A DNA stretch of 64,000 nucleotides, taken from the NCBI GenBank assembly GCA_016722525.1, contig JADKJB010000001.1, forward strand, positions 1-64,000, read 5' to 3'. Positions 37,665 through 49,900 of the stretch are shown here, in pieces. This DNA comes from Bacteroidota bacterium (GTDB lineage: Bacteria > Bacteroidota > Bacteroidia > AKYH767-A > OLB10). A model generated the notes under the pieces. That model worked only from the letters and a program-made list of their open reading frames with translations. It was not told the origin of the DNA and did not search any database. Made by a program: the position numbers and the translations under genes. Position 1 is the stretch's first letter, and every line of letters starts with the position of its first letter.

Positions 37665-38093
37665 ATGGAGGATAAACTTGTCAATATCCTTTTAGTGGAA
37701 GATGATAGCGTGGACGTGATGAATGTTCAGCGCGCTTTTAAAAAAAATAACATACAAAATCCATTATTCTTTGCTAAAAATGGCTTGGAAGCTTTAGCCA
37801 TGCTAAGAGGCACTGACAATTTTGTTAAAATAAATCCAAGTCCACAAATCATTTTACTTGATTTAAATATGCCACAAATGAGTGGTATTGAATTTTTGAA
37901 AGAACTAAGAAAAGATAAAGTTCTCAAAGCAATTAGTGTGTTTGTGATGACAACTTCGAACAATGACCGGGACAGACTAGATGCATACAATTTAAATGTT
38001 GCAGGATACATTCTTAAGCCCGTTTCATTCGAAAAATTTGTTACCGCGGTATCCATTCTGGATAGTTACTGGAAACTTTGTGAGCAACCCTAA
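37665..38093 (+). CDS. Single-domain response regulator
   Basis: A 142-residue receiver domain of the Rcp1 type. Motifs: NILLVEDDSVDVMNVQRAF (acidic pocket), IILLDLNMPQMSGIEFLKEL (phospho-Asp), VFVMTTSNNDRDR (Thr) and VAGYILKPVSFEKF (Lys). There is no output domain, so it probably passes phosphate or regulates by binding. It starts a run of three signalling genes in the same direction. The next gene is 33 bases on. Confidence 0.9.
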   Translation: MEDKLVNILLVEDDSVDVMNVQRAFKKNNIQNPLFFAKNGLEALAMLRGTDNFVKINPSPQIILLDLNMPQMSGIEFLKELRKDKVLKAISVFVMTTSNNDRDRLDAYNLNVAGYILKPVSFEKFVTAVSILDSYWKLCEQP

Positions 38094-38125
38094 ATACATA
38101 CATTCATTTTGTAAGCATAAATTAG

Positions 38126-40482
38126 ATGAACGATAAAAAAATTTCAGTACTTGTTATTGATGATGATGAAGTAGATCGCATTGCTCTAAAAAGATCCATT
38201 AAATCCTCAGGATTTAATGTTGAAATTATAACAGCTACCAACAAGATGGAAGCCCTTGTTGAAATGGGTAAAAAATATTTGACTGCATCTTTCTGGATTA
38301 CAATCTACCGGACTGTAATGGTCTTGAATTTCTAAGCAATCACAAAGAAGAGATAAGTGGTGCTCCTGTAATAATTGTAACTTCACATGGAGATGAAAAA
38401 CTTGCTGTAGATGCAATGAGACAGGGTGCTTGTGATTACATGCCCAAAAACTTAATTTCCGTTGAAGGAATCGGACAAAGTTTAAGATATGCACTACGAG
38501 TGTATTAAGTTCAGCAATCTATTATTAAAATAGAAAGAGCGCTTCAAAAATCAGAAAAAAAGCTGGATACAGTAATTGCCAAATCGCCTATCATCATATT
38601 TGAAATCGATAAAAATGGTGAATTCACCATGTTCAAAGGCAAAGGAGTTGAACAATTAAAAGTAGATCCGGCTGATATAATAGGAAAAAGCTTTATTGAA
38701 ACATATAGAATATTACCTATTGACATTCGAAGTCTACGAAATGTAATTCAGGGAAAAGAAATGACTTCAACCATTGAGGTTAACGGTCGACACCTGGAAA
38801 TTACTTGTATACCTCAAAGGGATGACAACTTTGAACCATCTGGATTAATAGGTATTGCCACTGATATAACTGAATTCAAAATAAATGAGATTGAACTTAA
38901 AAGCAATCTTAACAACGCACAGGAAGCTCAAAAAACAAAAGAACAATTCCTTGCCAATATGAGCCATGAAATACGAACACCTATTCATGGAATTATGAGT
39001 CTGACTAATTTGATGCTCAAAACTCAAATAGATGCAGATCAACTAACCTATTTGAATGCTGTAAAAAAATCAGCTGACAATCTATTGGTTATCATCAACG
39101 ACATTTTAGATCTATCGAAGATTGAAGCTCAAAAAATGACTTTCGAAAGCACCATATTCAGTGCCTCGGAAATTGTTGAAACAACTTACGAACTGTTTAG
39201 AGAAAAAGCTAACGAAAAAAATATTTCCATTTCAAAAGAAATTGATGAATGCTTACCTGAATACATAAAAGGTGACCCTACCCGACTTAGTCAAATTATT
39301 AACAATCTTGTAAACAACGCTATTAAATTTACACATAATGGCGGAGTGAAAATTGGAGTTAAACTGATTGATACCAATGAAAAATGCAGCATGGTAAGCT
39401 TCAGTGTGAAAGATTCCGGAATTGGTATTCCACAAAATAAACTAGCAAGCATTTTTGATATGTTCACCCAAGCCGGTGATGACATTACAAGGAAATATGG
39501 AGGAACAGGACTTGGTTTAAGCATTGCAAAAAAATTGGTGGATTTACAAGGTGGTATCATCAAAGTAGATAGTATCATCGATGAGGGTACTACATTCACT
39601 TTTAGCATGCCTTTTGATCATCCTGATCCGATTGAACTGGAAGCACATCATGCTAAATCGGAAGATCCGGAATGTCGTATTGATGCAGAACTCAAAATAC
39701 TAATTGTAGAAGATAATGATATCAACCGATTAGTGATTAACAGAATCATGAAAGATTGGGGAGTGAAACTTGATAATGCCGTAAATGGTGGTGATGCCAT
39801 TGAAAAAATGAAAATCAACAATTACGACATTATACTTTTGGATATTGAAATGCCCGAAATGAATGGGTATCAGTGCATACGTGAAATTCGAAACTCTTTG
39901 CCTGAACCAAAAAATTCAGTGTCGGTAATGGCTATGACTGCTCATGCCAATAGAAAAGAGCGCGATAAATGTTTGGGTTTAGGTATGGACGATTATATTT
40001 CCAAACCCTTCGACCCTCTTGATCTGAAGCAAAAAATTGTTGCTTTAAGCAAAAAATCACTTGGAGATAATAGTGAAATTGAAATGATGACTGAGCAGGA
40101 AAAATCTCCATCTCCATCTGCACCGGTTCAGAAGCTTACTAATTTAAGTTATCTCAAAGAGCTTTCAGATAACAATGAATCTTTCTATAAAGATTTCATT
40201 AATTTATTTCTTACTAATACTCCTGAAACCTTAGCTGATTTGCAACAACAGCTCGATTCCAAAAACTGGGAAGGAGTTCGTCAGGCTGCTCATAAAATGA
40301 AACCATCGCTCAATTACCTCGGATTAAAGGATGGGCAAAAACTGGCAGCTGTTATAGAAGAAAATGCCTTGAAGAAAATTCAACTTGAAGAAATTGAAGG
40401 ATTAACAAAACAACTCAACGAAATTTGCATCGCTGCATTTCTTGAATTGGAAGAAGAATTAAAATCAATGATAACAATTTAA
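38126..40482 (+). CDS. Hybrid histidine kinase REC-PAS-HisKA-HATPase-REC-HPt, two breaks
   Basis: The repaired product is about 785 residues. An N-terminal receiver (VLVIDDDEVDRIALKRSI, then FLDYNLPDCNGLEFL, then ACDYMPKN) is followed by a coiled coil (IKIERALQKSEKKLDTVIAK) and a PAS domain (SPIIIFEIDKNGEFTMFKG). Next come HisKA (NMSHEIRTPIHGIMSLTNL), the ATPase (NNLVNNAIKFTHNGG, then GGTGLGLSIAKKLVDLQGG), a second receiver (LKILIVEDNDINRL, then ILLDIEMPEMNGYQ) and an HPt domain (AAHKMKPSLNYLGL). Break one near 38283 is repaired by one T (KKYFDCIFLDYN). Break two is an in-frame TAA at 38506-38508 between receiver and coiled coil; CAA would restore the frame. If real, it would split receiver and kinase. 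Confidence 0.88.
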
Positions 40483-40508
40483 AATACTAGCAATAAAACT
40501 TAATCAAC

Positions 40509-41675
40509 ATGGCAAAAATATTCATTATTGAGGATGACATGATGGTGGCAACGCTAATGAAGCAAGCCCTGTCGAAATATGATCACGATCTGACACATTT
40601 CAGCAATGCAGAAGATTGCATAAAAAACCTTCATATTAATCCAGATATTATTACCGTGGACTACAATCTTCCGGGAATGAATGGAATTGAACTCATGGCC
40701 AGGATCAAGTCATATAACTCGGCCATAATGGTTGTGCTTGTTTCAGGACAAGAGACATTGGATGTAGTTGTTGAATCCTACAAAGGAGGAGCTTCTGAGT
40801 ACATTATTAAAAATGATAATCTCTTCATCAATCTTGAAAATTCGATTAAAAATCTTTCCATGAATGTTGTTTTGAAGAAAGAAGTTGAATTTTTGAAAGA
40901 TCAGATTATCGATCGTCATAAATATTCCAACATTCTTGGAAACAGCAATCCGGTATTACGTGTTTTAAAACTCATTCAAAAAGTTGAAAAGAGCAATATC
41001 ATGGTGCTGGTAACCGGTCAAAGTGGTACCGGTAAGGAACTGGTTGCAAAAGCGCTTCATTATAATTCACCCCGATCACGCAAGCCGTTTGTAACTGTGA
41101 ACATGGGTGCTATTCCGGAAGACCTCATAGAATCAGAATTATTTGGCCATGAAAAAGGTGCATTTACGGATGCCCGCGATCGCAGGATTGGTAAATTTGA
41201 AGAGGCGAGTGAAGGAACTATTTTCCTTGATGAAATAGGCGAAATGAATTTGCATCTTCAAACAAAATTGCTCAGAGTATTACAGGAAAAAGAAATAACC
41301 CGAATAGGAAGCAATAAAATCATAAAACTTGATTTCAGAATGGTAGCGGCCACCAACAGGAACCTTGCCACTGAAGTGAAAGAAGGCAGATTCAGAGAAG
41401 ATCTATTTTACAGAATCCAGGGATTCCTTATCCATCTTCCACCATTGAAAGAAAGAGGTGACGATGTTATCCTTCTTGCTAAAAATTTCTTGACTGAATT
41501 CTGCAAAAACAACAAAACAGAACCAGTGCATCTCTCTAAAGAAGCCAGTAAATTTATGCTGGAGTATGCATGGCCGGGAAATATCAGGGAACTTAAAGCA
41601 GTTATGGAAAGAGCAGCGCTTCTTTGCGAAAACAACACCATCCAAATTGAAGATCTTATGTTTGTTCAAGCCTGA
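40509..41675 (+). CDS. NtrC-family sigma-54 activator without DNA-binding domain
   Basis: 388 residues: a receiver at 1-120 (FIIEDDMMVATLMKQALSK, phospho-Asp in ITVDYNLPGMNGIELM) and an AAA+ domain at about 138-380. Walker A is VTGQSGTGKELVAKALHY, the sigma-54 loop is GHEKGAFTDARDRRIGKFEE, and Walker B is GTIFLDEIGEMNLHLQTKLL, followed by RMVAATNRNL and AWPGNIRELKAVMERA. The loop reads GAFTDA in place of the standard GAFTGA. The protein ends at IEDLMFVQA with no Fis-type helix-turn-helix, so it may activate from solution. It follows the hybrid kinase by 26 bases and is its likely target. Confidence 0.9.
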   Translation: MAKIFIIEDDMMVATLMKQALSKYDHDLTHFSNAEDCIKNLHINPDIITVDYNLPGMNGIELMARIKSYNSAIMVVLVSGQETLDVVVESYKGGASEYIIKNDNLFINLENSIKNLSMNVVLKKEVEFLKDQIIDRHKYSNILGNSNPVLRVLKLIQKVEKSNIMVLVTGQSGTGKELVAKALHYNSPRSRKPFVTVNMGAIPEDLIESELFGHEKGAFTDARDRRIGKFEEASEGTIFLDEIGEMNLHLQTKLLRVLQEKEITRIGSNKIIKLDFRMVAATNRNLATEVKEGRFREDLFYRIQGFLIHLPPLKERGDDVILLAKNFLTEFCKNNKTEPVHLSKEASKFMLEYAWPGNIRELKAVMERAALLCENNTIQIEDLMFVQA

Positions 41676-41693
41676 TACATAAAAATCATTCTC

Positions 41694-41731
41694 AAAAAAA
41701 ACCCTGCTCAAAAAAGGCAGGGTTTTTTTTT
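41694..41731 (+). terminator. Rho-independent terminator
   Basis: AAAACCCTGC and GCAGGGTTTT form the stem across a TCAAAAAAG loop, followed by a T run. It closes the three-gene signalling operon. Confidence 0.85.
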
Positions 41732-41880
41732 AAACACTATTGATAAGTGGTATTTGAAAACTGACAATTTTTGCCAAAACCTTACATCTGTAAGAACCCA
41801 CCTACCCGAACTAAACATAAACAACTTCTTCCTGTAAAATCAATAACTAAGGAAATAGGTGGTAATGGCTCAATTACATT

Positions 41881-42180
41881 ATGAACACAAGAAAAACAAA
41901 TAAGCTCAAGAATTCATTACGGTTAAGGATCAGCATGCGCATGATCTTTACTGTTGGGATTTCAGCCGCTATTATAGCCGTTGGCATATTTTTTTACCTT
42001 CAGTTTACGAATTCGGAGTCTACAAAAGCCGAAAATGCTAAAATCCTTACACAGGACCAACTACCGGTTGATTTAAATGTAGACCAAATGATTACTACTT
42101 CAGTTGATACCAATGTGCGTCAAGGAAACAAGTACAAGATTGCCAAGCCACTTTCACTTACTCCTACTATTTCCAAATAA
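41881..42180 (+). CDS. Small single-span membrane protein
   Basis: 99 residues: a basic N-terminus (MNTRKTNKLKNSLRLRISMR), one hydrophobic helix (MIFTVGISAAIIAVGIFFYL) and a periplasmic tail of about 50 residues rich in Thr and Asp. It is not a typical cleaved signal. It starts a run of three genes (next start two bases after the stop). The third gene has a similar basic stretch plus helix at its N-terminus. Family not recognised. Confidence 0.7.
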   Translation: MNTRKTNKLKNSLRLRISMRMIFTVGISAAIIAVGIFFYLQFTNSESTKAENAKILTQDQLPVDLNVDQMITTSVDTNVRQGNKYKIAKPLSLTPTISK

Positions 42181-42182
42181 CT

Positions 42183-45100
42183 ATGGGTAAGATGAATCGT
42201 CTATTAGATTTCAAAGATCCTTCTAAAAAAATACTGGTATTCCTAGCTGTAACAATTCTAAGTCTAACCTGTATTCACAAGGCAAAAGCGATCAGCCGTG
42301 TATCAAATGCAACGGGCAATTTTAATTCACCCGCTACCTGGTTGCCTGCAGGAGTCCCTACAGCAACCGATCTGTTGATCATTCAGAATAATCATACCAT
42401 TTTAATCGATAACAATAGCCTTGCCGCCACTATCACGGTGAACGCGGGCGGAAAATTAATCTGGACAATCGGAAAAAAGCTTACTCTAAAAAATGGCTTT
42501 ATTGTAAATGGTACTGTAGAAATAATTGAAGGAGATATAGAACTTCAACAACCCGGATCACCTTTTAAAATAGGACCCACAGGCACCTTACTATGGCAAC
42601 CTGCAAACAACACTGTTGCCGGAGCTACTTTGTTCACTAATGGCATCGAAGATTTTAATCCTTCAAGTAATCTTATAATAAATAAATGGTACAATTATAC
42701 TAATACACCTATAGGATCGGTTGTAACAGGAAACTTTGGTAATCTGGCCTTAACAACACTTTCCAATGGTTTACTTTTGAGTGGAATCAAAATAATCAAT
42801 TCGAATTACACAAAATTCTTGGGACTTTAACTATTGATCAGGGTTGGATTGTGTTGGACAAATCAGGCAGTATATCTAACACCTTTATTGGAGCCATTAA
42901 CTTAAAAAACGTAAACTCCTATCTCGATATCCACTCAGGAAATCATCCGGGCTCGTTCACATTAAAGACCAACTCCATAACAAATATTGGAGGAACCATG
43001 AATGGCTTGTACAATGGAAACGGAAACATAAATCTTGAAGTGAATGGTGATGTACTCAATCTTGGAAACATTGAACTCATCTACAATTCCGGTATACAGG
43101 GAATCTCTAATGGCAATGCATCTTTAAAAGTAACCGGATTATTCAAGCAAACTACCGGCGATTTCAGAGGTATATTTAATTTATCTTCCACAAATTCCGG
43201 AAAAATAAATTTTGAATTTGAAGACATCGAAATTACCGGCGGCATATTTATGGCTCAATATGGTTGCCACACAGCCAACGATATTTCAAATATAACCATA
43301 AACAAAAATCTGACTTTAGATTTTACTAATAGCAATGCCAAATTTCGTGGCAACGGACTTAACTCGCTTGGCGGGGTAAACAGTAATTTGCGTCAACAAC
43401 TTATTGTAAAAGGCAATTTACTCATCAAAGGCAATTTAGCCGCTGAATTTACATCCAGTGGCAGCGGAGGTATTGAAAGCTTTGAAGTGGTAGGCACAAC
43501 TACTTTTGAAGGGTGCAATTCTAACTTCAACTATGGAGTGCACACCACCACCCTTGAACTAAACGGAAATGTGATTGTAAATGGTGGAGAAGTAAATCTT
43601 TCAAAAACATCAGGCACTTTAACAGCTATGTTTAATGGAAATCTCCTGATTCAATCCGGACAATTAAATGTTAAAAGTGAAACCGGAAATACAAACCTGG
43701 TTATAAATGGCAATTACTCACAAAGTGGAGGTGCCATATATCTTTATAACAATACCACTCAAGGTGCATCGCATACCATTTACATGACAGTAAATGGAGA
43801 TTATACGAATACATCCGGGAAATTTAATTTCGATAACAATTCCTCTTCAACTTCCAAACATGTTCTTTCCTTGAATGGCGACAATTTCACCATTGGAGGT
43901 CAGGCGGAACTGTCGGGTTCTTTAAACCAACAGAATTTAAATTTCAGCACCATCTACTTCGACCATCAAGGAGTGATCAACTATTCCGAAAACAGTTCAT
44001 CAACAAAAATACAGAATGTAAAACAGGTGGTCAGTTCAGGGTGCACACTTAAACTGGTGAATGGTAACATGCAAGCCGCTTCATTAAACTTTCTTGTCAA
44101 AGATATGATCAGAGTGGCATCCAACGGAATTCTTGATGCAGGGAACAAACAAATTTATTCTAATAATATTGGTCTATATTCAGGTATTAATATTGATGAT
44201 CAAGCCAGAATCAGGACCTCCCATCAAGACGGATTATACAATGGAGCTGCAAACGCTACCATAAGGGCAAATGGCAATATGAGTTTTACACTACAACCAT
44301 TGAGTATAGTTGAATATTATGGTTCAAGCAACCAATCTATTACTGGCTCAGGTATTGGAACAGCTCAATCTGCAGATCAGCAATATGGAATGCTAGAAAT
44401 TAATAAAGAAGGAGCTATTGCAAAACTCGCTTCTTCCTTAGTTCATGTTAGAACTGCAATGGACTTAACCAATGGTGAACTACAATTAAATGGCTATAAC
44501 ATTACTATTCATTCCGGCTCAGCACAGGCAGTAAGTCATGATGAAGGATACATAAAAAGTGAAACATTAGCCTCCAACAGCAAAAGCCTGTTGATTTGGA
44601 AAAATATAGAACCAGGTGCACATACAATTCCTTTTGGTATAAATACAGAAAAACTATTACCATTTGTTTTCACTCCGATTTCAGGATTTGGCAATGATTT
44701 TTCAGTATCAACAAGATCGTGCTCTAAAGATAACAGACCTCTTAATCCTGGCGTCACCAATATAAACATCAATAATAGTGATGTAAGTTACAACAGAGTA
44801 ATTGACAGGTGGTACTATATATCAGCCCCTGGAATAATAGCCCATGTAACTGCATCTTACCTTCCTGAAGAAAATACCACACATTCCAGTTTAGCTACCA
44901 ATAATTTCTCTTTAATGAATTGGAATAATTCAAAATGGGATATTATAGGTGGAAACGGAAATGGCACATTACTTCAAACAGGTAATGTTTCAATACTAAA
45001 CAATTCTAAATGGGGAAACTTGTTACTTATTTCAAACGAAAAACTGGAGCAGGCGGATATTCTCACCTTCGAAGCAGAACTCAACAATAAACAAGTGGAA

Positions 45101-45610
45101 CTTAGCTGGACTTCATTGGCTAATGTGAGAGTACAAAATTATATAGTTGAAAGATCGTTGGATGGATTCAGCTTTACTCCACTTCTTGATAAGCAGGCTT
45201 TAGTTCCAAATGGCTCCCCCATTACCTACAAGGACATCGATCTACTTCCAATTTCAGGTATTTCGTACTACAGGCTAAGACAAAACAATCCTGATGGAAA
45301 AATTAAATACTCACAGAATGTCAGAATTGAAAATATTTCAACCAAATATAAAAATCTTGAATTCATTAGTGCAGGGCCCAATCCATTTAGCGCCTCCTTT
45401 AACCTGGCCTTTAATGTACCTGCGGCAGGTTCGATTGAAATAAAGTTAACCAGTACTAATGGTCAAACTGCATTTCAAAAAAAGCTGAATGCTGATGAAG
45501 GAAAAAATACTGTTGAAATAAATGAACTGGAAAATATGGTTCCCGGAGTTTACATCTTAACATTAAGCGATGGGAAAAGCTTCAAAAACTATAAAATGTT
45601 TAAAATATAA
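42183..45610 (+). CDS. Large T9SS surface protein with repeat region, one frameshift
   Basis: The repaired product is about 1,142 residues. An N-terminal membrane segment (KKILVFLAVTILSLTCIHKA) is followed by FNSPATWLPAGVPTATDLLI and NNHTILIDNNSLAATITVNA, a start seen in G8-like beta-rich surface proteins. Then come about 600 residues of short beta-repeats (GNLLIQSGQLNVKS, LVINGNYSQSGGAIYL, MTVNGDYTNTSGKFNF). Next is a fibronectin-like segment (VELSWTSLANVRVQNYIVER) and a T9SS sorting domain (ISAGPNPFSASFNLAF to SFKNYKMFKI). The break near 42826 is repaired by one G in GGG (KFLGTLTIDQGWIV). Likely a cell-surface adhesin or matrix protein. Confidence 0.85.
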
Positions 45611-45630
45611 AATCAAAAATAACTATTCAA

Positions 45631-46795
45631 ATGGGAAAACAATCACTTAGAGGCAGACAAAAAATGAAGGCCATGAACAAAATGGTTTTCGCGGTAGCCG
45701 GAGCATCTTTATTGGGTCTTGCTGCTTATTTAACATTTTTCATTAACACTACACAAGTAACAACTTCAACTGCCGGTTTACATAAAAACATGATGGTTGG
45801 ATATGATATAAATAGTGGGGATGTAATAGCAGCCTATTCCTGGGATAATGGCGAATTATTGAAATCAGAAAGCGGACCTGATGCCGTTGCGGTTTCAAAA
45901 GATGCAATGTGCATGGAAGGTGGTTCCGAAAACTCTAAAGGATTGAGTCCCGGAAAAACAGGAACGCTCTAAATTTCGAAATCCCTGCAGTGAAAGAGTT
46001 AAATCTTGGCGGCATTGATATGAGTATTGATTACCGGAAATCAGAAGAAAATTGCGAACTATTTACCCGTGGCAAACATTTTAATATGGGTGTTAAAGGT
46101 GGCAAACTCGCTATTGCCTTTAAATTGAAATCTAAAAACAGAAAAATATTGACGTATCGGAAATTACAAGATATGAAATTCCAAATGATGCTGAATTCAG
46201 AAACTATCGCTTTTACCATGACCCTATTAAAGGTCGCTCTGAAATATTTGTAAATGGAGTTGCCATTTGGAGCCACGAATCTGATCCGGAGAGTATTTTA
46301 TCCTGGAAAGAAAAAGACAATCTCGTAGTTGGTAAAGATTTGAAAGGTGATGGTTCAGATAAAGTTTTTGTCGATAATGTATTGGTGAAAGCAACACAGC
46401 AAATAAAAGATATGCCGGTAACACTACTTAATTTTGAGGCACGCGCCGAAAATAATTATGTTATGGTGAGTTGGTACACTTCATCGGAAGCAGAAATTGA
46501 TTCATTTATTGTTGAACGCTCTATGGATGCTAAAGAATTTATGGAAGTAGGAAGACTCAAAGCCACCGGAGCTGCTGCTAAACTGACAGCGTATGCCATA
46601 GTTGACAAAAGTCCGAATACCGGTTTGGCTTATTACCGATTGGTACCTTCCAACAAACCCTTAAAATCAATGACTATTTCAATGATAGGCTATAAATACA
46701 GAGGCAACGAGGGTGACCTAAAACTTAGCGACCTGCCGGCAGTGGAAGAGTCAAAAAGTAAAAATATTTTTCATGAACAGCATGCCCGATTTTAA
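45631..46795 (+). CDS. Surface-cluster protein with N-terminal membrane helix, two frameshifts
   Basis: The repaired product is about 388 residues. A basic start (MGKQSLRGRQKMKAMNK) precedes a helix (MVFAVAGASLLGLAAYLTFF), as in the small protein at 41881. A beta-rich domain follows (IPAVKELNLGGIDMSIDYRK, ITRYEIPNDAEFRNYRFYHD, SEIFVNGVAIWSHESDPES), possibly lectin-like with the DGSDKVFVDN segment. It ends with a fibronectin-like domain (NNYVMVSWYTSSEAEIDSFI). Breaks lie near 45968 and 46145. There is no T9SS sorting domain, so it is probably anchored by the helix and faces the periplasm. Twenty bases after the preceding gene; a terminator overlaps its end. Confidence 0.7.
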
Positions 46796-46814
46796 TTAGT
46801 CGGGCATTTTTTTT
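46783..46814 (+). terminator. Rho-independent terminator
   Basis: TGCCCGA (46783-46789) pairs with TCGGGCA (46800-46806), followed by eight T. The left arm lies inside the last codons of the preceding gene. Confidence 0.85.
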
Positions 46815-46970
46815 AATATTAGGCGCATGAGGCTTCGCCACTTTTTTCAAGAATTTCCATTTCCATAAAATAAAATGGGAGTATCTCAAATTCGAATGCC
46901 GGTTCTTGTCAATTAATCGTTGCTCCGATAAATTAAAATGCCTAATTTTACAAACACGCTTTCCAACTAA

Positions 46971-49900
46971 ATGGCAACAAACGAACTCGTTATTTACAGA
47001 TCTTCAGCCGGTTCGGGTAAAACCTACACATTGGTGTTAGAATATTTAAAGCTGGTTCTGGAGAAACCAGGTTCCTACCGTGCAATATTAGCAATCACGT
47101 TCACTAATAAAGCAACCGAAGAAATGAAAAACCGGATTATTGGTGCTTTGGTTGCTATTGCAGGAAATAATCAAAAAGAACTCCAGGAAGAGGTTGCCTT
47201 ACAAACCGGCATTCCGATTCAACAGTTGCCATCGAGAGCGGCAAAAGTGCTCGATCACATTCTTCACGACTACTCGGGATTTGCGGTTTCAACAATTGAC
47301 AGCTTTTTTAGTAAAATGGTTAGATCGCTGGCGCGAGAATTACATTTACCGTTACGTTTCGATATTGAACTCGATATAGATGCTGTAATCAGAGACATAA
47401 CCAACCTTGTTTTTGCTGATATAGCTACTGATGATGCTTTACGCAAATGGCTGCAGAATTTTGTCTTCGATAAACTAGACAATGAAAAAGGATGGCGTAT
47501 TGAGCAAGACCTCCACAAAATCGCCAAACAGCTATTCTCGGAAAAATACAGAAGAATTTTTTACGAGGAAAATACAATTCCGGAGATCCAACTTATTATT
47601 GAACTCAAAAAAATAAAATCCACTTTTGAAAAACAAATGGCACTATTTAGTGATGAATTTGTTAAAATAATTTCCGAAAATGAATTTACAGTCGAAGACT
47701 TTAATCAGGGAAAAAAGGGTGTAGCTGGGTATTTAATCAAAATAAAAAATCCGGTTAAAGACGAAGGTTATATTCCCGGAAAACGCTTTTACGCTGCACT
47801 TGAAGAGGCCAATGGCTGGACCACAAAAACTTCTAAAAACAAAGAAGTGATTCAGCATCTGGCTACATCACAACTTATGCCATTGGCAAACAAAGTAGCA
47901 GCCTTACTTGATAAGGAGTTTGCCCGATACATCGGAGCTACCGTAGTCCTTTCCACTGCCTATGTGGCAGGAGTGATCGGGATACTGGATGAAAAATTAA
48001 AAATATTTCGGGTAGAGAATGAATTGGTATTGCTTAGTGATACCAATATGATTCTGAATAAAGCAATTAGTGGTCAGGATGCACCGTTTATCTATGAGAA
48101 AAATGGGAATAAATTCAATCATTTTATGTTGGATGAATTCCAGGACACTTCTGATTTTCAGTGGCAGAATCTCTTGCCTTTGATTCAAAATTCTTTAGGC
48201 TCGGGTAATTACACCTTGATTGTTGGCGATGCAAAACAATCGATTTACAGGTGGCGCGGAGGTAACATGCAACTCTTGCTGAAAGGTATCGGTGAAAACC
48301 TTCATGGCTTTAACGAAATAACAAGGAATCTTAAATTGGAGGCGAATTACCGAAGCAGAGAAGTAATAGTTAATTTCAATAATGCCTTTTTTTCCAGGGC
48401 TCCCGAAATGATAGGTGTTTCTGTGGAATCAGGGGATGCGGGTAATGCCTACGCATCGGAAGGCTTAACTCAGCAATGGAAAAAAGGCAAGGCAGGTGAT
48501 GGCTATGTGAAAATTAAATTCTTTGAAACTATCGATGAAATAATTGAAGAGGAGGATGAAGATGAAGATGCAAATGGCAAATGGGCAGAGCAATCCTGCT
48601 TAGAGTCGTTAAAAACATTACATCAACTATTTCAAAATGGCTATGAGCCCGGCGATGTTGCTATATTGACAAGAACTAATAAAGATGCAAAAGAAATAAC
48701 TGCATTTTTATTAAAAAATGGAATTTCCAAAATCATTTCTCCTGAATCGATGCAATTGTATCATTCACCCAAAATCTCTTTTCTCATCAACCTGCTCACT
48801 TTTCTCATAAATTATGATGATGATTTGGCACTTGCCTATGTTACCTATTATTGGAGAACAAGAAATCATACAGCGGTTGACTTAAATGAAGTCTTTGCCG
48901 AAAGCAAAAAAAATAAACTTAACTATTTACCCGAAAGCTTCCGCAAACGCCAAAAAGAATTTAGGAAAATTCCATTGTACGAAGTTGTTGAAGAACTGGC
49001 CATACTATTTGAATTAAATAAGCAACCGGAGGCTTTTATGCAACGCTTTCTCGATGTAGTTCTTGAATACTCGGATAAAAACCCTGCAAACATTCATGAT
49101 TTTTTAATATGGTGGGAGGAGCATAAAGAGAAGGATAATTGTTCGGTGATTGTACCCTCGGGGGAAAATGCTATTCGAGTAATGAGTATTCATAAATCGA
49201 AAGGTTTGCAGTTTCCTGTTGTTATAATTCCATTTGCTGATTGGAAACTGGGACCCAGACACGACGAGTTGTTGTGGGTGAAAAGTGATGAAACACCCTT
49301 TAATGGCGTGCAGGCACATCCGGTTTATGCAACAAAAAAATTGGCAAACTCGATTTTTAAAAATGATTTTGAACACGAAGTACTGTTGAATAATATTGAC
49401 AATTTAAATATGCTTTATGTAGCTTGTACCCGTGCCGAAGAGCAGTTGTATGTTTTCACCCAAAAACCAAAAGAAACTAAAGAAATTACTATTAATAGTG
49501 CCGGCAAATTAATTTATTACACATTAAAAAAGGCTCCGGAATGGAATGCACTTTTACAAGAAGATCCGGTTATCTGTTTTGAACTTGGCAGTTTTACCAC
49601 ACCATTTCGTAAAAAAGATCATTCGGGCAGAACAGGAAAAGATTTGTTGCAATGGATTTCGGTTCCTTGGAAGGATCGACTCAAAATGCTGATTAGTAAA
49701 AAGAAGATTTCTGTTTATGATCCTGAACCTCCTGAGACTACTTATGGCACCTTGTTTCATGCTATTGCTGCTGAAATTAATTCGTCAAAGGTGATTCAGG
49801 ATGTTTTACAAAAACATATCCATGAAAGCAATGTTGAAGAGCCCATTAAAATAAGGTTACTTAAGGAAATATCCTATTTTGTTTCAGTAGCTGAAACTCA

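Noticed and set aside
38629..40482. Separate kinase gene starting at the ATG at 38629
   Set aside because: That start would cut into the PAS domain; the same frame runs upstream through the start of the PAS domain and the coiled coil to the TAA at 38506.
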